This document shows, in pieces, positions 61,136-64,000 of a stretch of DNA of 64,000 bases. The position numbers and the translations under genes were made by a program. Position 1 is the first letter of the stretch; the number at the start of each line of letters is the position of its first letter. Location: the NCBI GenBank assembly GCA_037974665.1, contig CM075767.1:27305498-27369497 (forward strand), given 5' to 3'. Under the pieces are notes generated by a model. It worked only from the letters and a program-made list of their open reading frames with translations, searched no databases and was not told where the DNA came from. This stretch comes from Ehretia macrophylla. Its lineage: Eukaryota; Streptophyta; Magnoliopsida; Boraginales; Ehretiaceae.

Positions 61136-63641
61136 TGTAACGCCCCGATCCCTCACGAGATCGGGACTCCTAGTTATCACGCTATTCTCACCCAATTCCA
61201 AACCCCAGGCACAAAATTTTAGGGGAAAACGGACGGAGTCTCCCCTGTTTATAGGACTAAACTGCTACCTGCACAAAGATACCATGATGCTAGATCCACA
61301 AACAACAACTCTTATAACCAATCCTCCAAGATTTTTATGGGCCACCCGCAATCACAAGGCCATCTGAGTCTTGGAACAACAATTACATATAACACACAAG
61401 CAAGCAAAGCATTTCTAATTTTAACTATAGGTAGTTAGATACAACAATAGCCAAGTTCTACTTCCAAGTTTGTTAATCACACAAGCATGCATAAGAATAA
61501 GTTTACTATGGATTATTACATGTCATTCCACTTTATATCCAACATACAAGATTACAAATTATTACATTCACCATTTATACTCAAGACCCCAAGGTCACAA
61601 AAAGGCAATCAACAACAACTCCACGCAAGCTTCTCATTTTAGACAACCTTATCACACAAGAAGTCACCGAAATTGCTTAACTAGCACTTCTTCCTCTTCT
61701 TCTATCAGCTGAGGATTCACCTCAGCTTCACCTTAAACATATTAAATGAGGAATGAGCAACAATGTTGCCCAGCGAGGGAGGTAATGCAACATGCCAACG
61801 TGCAATATGATATGCAAACACAAGAAAACATATATAATCCACATAAACAAACAAGACAATAAACCAAGCAATTAACCACTTTTAAAAAGGATACGGTTCC
61901 ACTTCCATGTCTTCATTCACGAGCCACGAACCACGAGCATCACGAACATGCCGGCAAACCCCAAACACCAACAATTGGGATACTCCGGATGTATCCCGAT
62001 CCTACGACCCTTTCTCCCGAGGTAGGTCCATGCCCAGCAGGTGAACCACGCCTCTGGGGTAGTGGAGTATGCCTCAGCGAGAAAGGGAATAGGCACCATG
62101 GTAGTCGAGGGAGCACGGGAAGCCCGACGCCGCCCGTGTTTCTCGATGCTACCATGTCCGATAAAGGTTGCGCAACCCAATACAAGTCACAAGCAATCAA
62201 TATAACACATAACACGTAAGAGAGACGACAAAGTAGGCCGCCTCACATATATGCACAATAAAAGTTTATATAAGCCTGATATTCGCTAATAGATGCCAAA
62301 AGAAGCAATCAACACAATTAATTCCAATAATCTACTCAAATAACTTAAATACATCCTAAATATTCAATGCAAGGCATTACTAACACACAACAAGTTCCGA
62401 ATGCAACTAAAAAGGCTAAAAACTACTTTTCCCCTTTCTTTAACCAAGCTTTCTTTCTCCTAAGCATGGTTCGAGATTCCCAATCATACCCTAGTCTTGC
62501 TATATTCCTAATTAAGCTCAAAGGTACCTTTTAAAGTCACTAAAACTCATTTTTGTAGCAAAGGTTCGGGAAGGCCCCGAACGGGTTTGAACTATAGCCA
62601 TACTAACCGAACCCCATTTTCGCGAAACGAAAGCACCAAAGGTGCTTCCTTAGCTCAAGGTTACCCAAATCAATGCCCAAACTTGCCCGGATTGCTTAAC
62701 GTATAAAACCCCCTTTTTAAAGTAAGCTAATTATGCAATTAAGTTCAAATTCGAGTGATTCAACCTAACGTGGCTTTTCAACTAACTTCCCCAGGGTCTA
62801 GAGCACCTAATTGAGGCATCAATTCAAGCCAATTAGCAAATTTTCTCAAAACCCTAGTTCTAGGCACTATTCATCATCTCTTTGATCAAATTCAACATTC
62901 AACCATTAATTTTGTTATCAACCCTCAAAAGTTAGCTCTAGAGAGATTAAATAACTCATAGGAAGCATTCATAACAAGTTATATAGCTATAATTGACAAT
63001 TCAAGAAAATTAACATATGCACATAAACTTTAAAATCAAGAAAATGAAACTCCCTCACAATTTTTGAAGATGATGAAGCTTGTAGAAGTCCCTAGGTTGC
63101 TCAAAACCCTCCCAAGATCAATCTAGAAGCTCAAGATGCAAGGTTGTTGAAGCAAAATCTCCTCTTTTCCTTCTCCTATGCAATTCTCGGATTTGCTACA
63201 GTGTTTTCAGCATGCTCTCTTTTTTTTTTTTTTTGCTAAGTTATGAGCTAATGTGTGTGTTGTGTGAGTTATATATTAAATGGGGCTAAGTTGCTTGCTT
63301 AAATGGTTCACTAAATGCGCTTAGTTAGCTTAAAACGAGCCTAGATAGTAAAATGAATGCTAGCTAATTCATTCCCTAAATTATGTTACGTAACACTATT
63401 CATACAACTACAAAAATTATTTTCTAAACGAGCTCTCCTATCGCCTCTAGCTCAAATGCACATTTTTCCCACTACTCTAACAATTAATATGATTTAATAA
63501 AAATGCAAATTCGCTAATAGCATGAAGTTAAAAACAGAGTGAATAGTAATTTAAGAAGACAGTTAATACTGCACAAAAGGAAATGCGCAAACAAGGGATG
63601 CAACAGTAATTGAATGCACGGCTAAAATCTCGGACGTCACA
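61136..63641 (-). repeat. Right (5') LTR, full length
   Basis: Starts TGTAACGCCCCGATCC and ends TCGGACGTCACA. Carries the ACGGACGGAGTCTCC module at 61230. The part near 63430-63510 is close to the solo LTR at 17.8-20.2 kb, so the two belong to one family. Confidence 0.92.
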
Positions 63642-64000
63642 CACCTAGTAGCGACGAGCGAAATAGGAGCAGCCTAAACAGTTAAAACGAGGTTGTGGGA
63701 TAGCAATCCAAGCGTCGTACTGTTAGGCGAAGCTGGTATGAAAGATCTTATTTCTTCCTAACTCCCTTTAACTTCAGGGAAAGTGAATGGTGGGCCAGTG
63801 AATAAATCAAGTAGATGAGGATGGCATCGAATTATGTTGGAGGAAGGGACAAAGCCAAGCAAGAATTAGACAAAGAAAGCCTATTTGCGTGGTTTTCGTA
63901 CCTTACTCAATAGGGAAGATACCCACTAGCCGGCAAAGGAAAGCCCTTTGAGATGTAAGAATGGGAAGGAAAAGAAGTGACATCATGCCCTAGGGCAAGG
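63642..64000. other. Mitochondrial-type spacer at the window end
   Basis: Texture returns to mitochondrial-type after the LTR. No gene recognised in the remaining bases. Confidence 0.45.

Larger units (their letters stand above)
59413..63641 (-). mobile_element. Second non-autonomous LTR element, left LTR truncated (fossil)
   Basis: A full right LTR (61136-63641) and a partial left LTR (59413-60644) flank only 491 bp. The internal piece has an initiator-Met primer site at 61120-61131, a leader, and a polypurine tract at 60645, but no gag or pol. The left LTR lacks about the first half, so no target duplication can be checked. The two LTRs agree closely (about 1 percent by eye), so the insertion is young and the loss of half an LTR younger still. 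Confidence 0.88.

Noticed and set aside
1-64000. Interpretation as an intact mitochondrial chromosome
   Set aside because: All recognised mitochondrial genes are disrupted and recent LTR insertions with target duplications are present; kept only as the main alternative.

Overview
The window looks like plant nuclear DNA holding a large, decayed block of mitochondrial DNA (a NUMT) that LTR retrotransposons later invaded. Mitochondrial gene copies recognisable by protein similarity are rpl16, rps3, rpl2 with an rps19 tail, atp1, and nad1 exons b and c. All carry stops, frameshifts or deletions. Several of the stops replace an expected CGA arginine with TGA, as expected from deamination of methylated CpG in the nucleus. 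Group II introns are still present in rps3, rpl2 and nad1, so the transfer was DNA-mediated. Three LTR insertions and two solo LTRs, four of them with perfect 5-bp target-site duplications, also point to a nuclear location. A true mitochondrial genome carrying pseudogenes and imported retroelements is the main alternative. The host is an angiosperm, probably a eudicot; I cannot name the species.

Layout. 1-4.29 kb: mitochondrial-type spacer. 4.29-7.16 kb: AT-rich LTR-like remnants with a 61-bp tandem repeat. 7.3-14.36 kb (minus strand): the mitochondrial ribosomal-protein cluster in the order rpl2, rps19 tail, rps3, rpl16. 15.03-16.56 kb: near full-length atp1 pseudogene. 17.27-17.57 kb: Ty1/copia reverse transcriptase scrap. 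17.79-20.25 kb: solo LTR. 20.25-24.6 kb: spacer. 24.6-34.09 kb: nearly whole Ty3/gypsy Tekay/Del-type element. 34.09-40.2 kb: spacer with a sucrose synthase exon scrap and an orphan group II domain V. 40.2-42.2 kb: an open reading frame of unknown function, then nad1 exons b-c. 42.2-45.65 kb: spacer. 45.65-48.16 kb: solo LTR on the other strand. 49.41-56.78 kb: non-autonomous element with very long LTRs and no gag-pol. 56.8-59.4 kb: spacer. 59.41-63.64 kb: second non-autonomous element with a truncated left LTR. 63.64-64 kb: spacer.

No gene here can be called functional with confidence. The most notable patterns are the rpl2/rps19 junction, the short sequence modules shared by the otherwise different LTR families, the retained pol-end hairpin beside the polypurine tract in the non-autonomous elements, and the scraps of nuclear gene and copia sequence inside mitochondrial-type DNA. 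I found no evidence of a new biological system.
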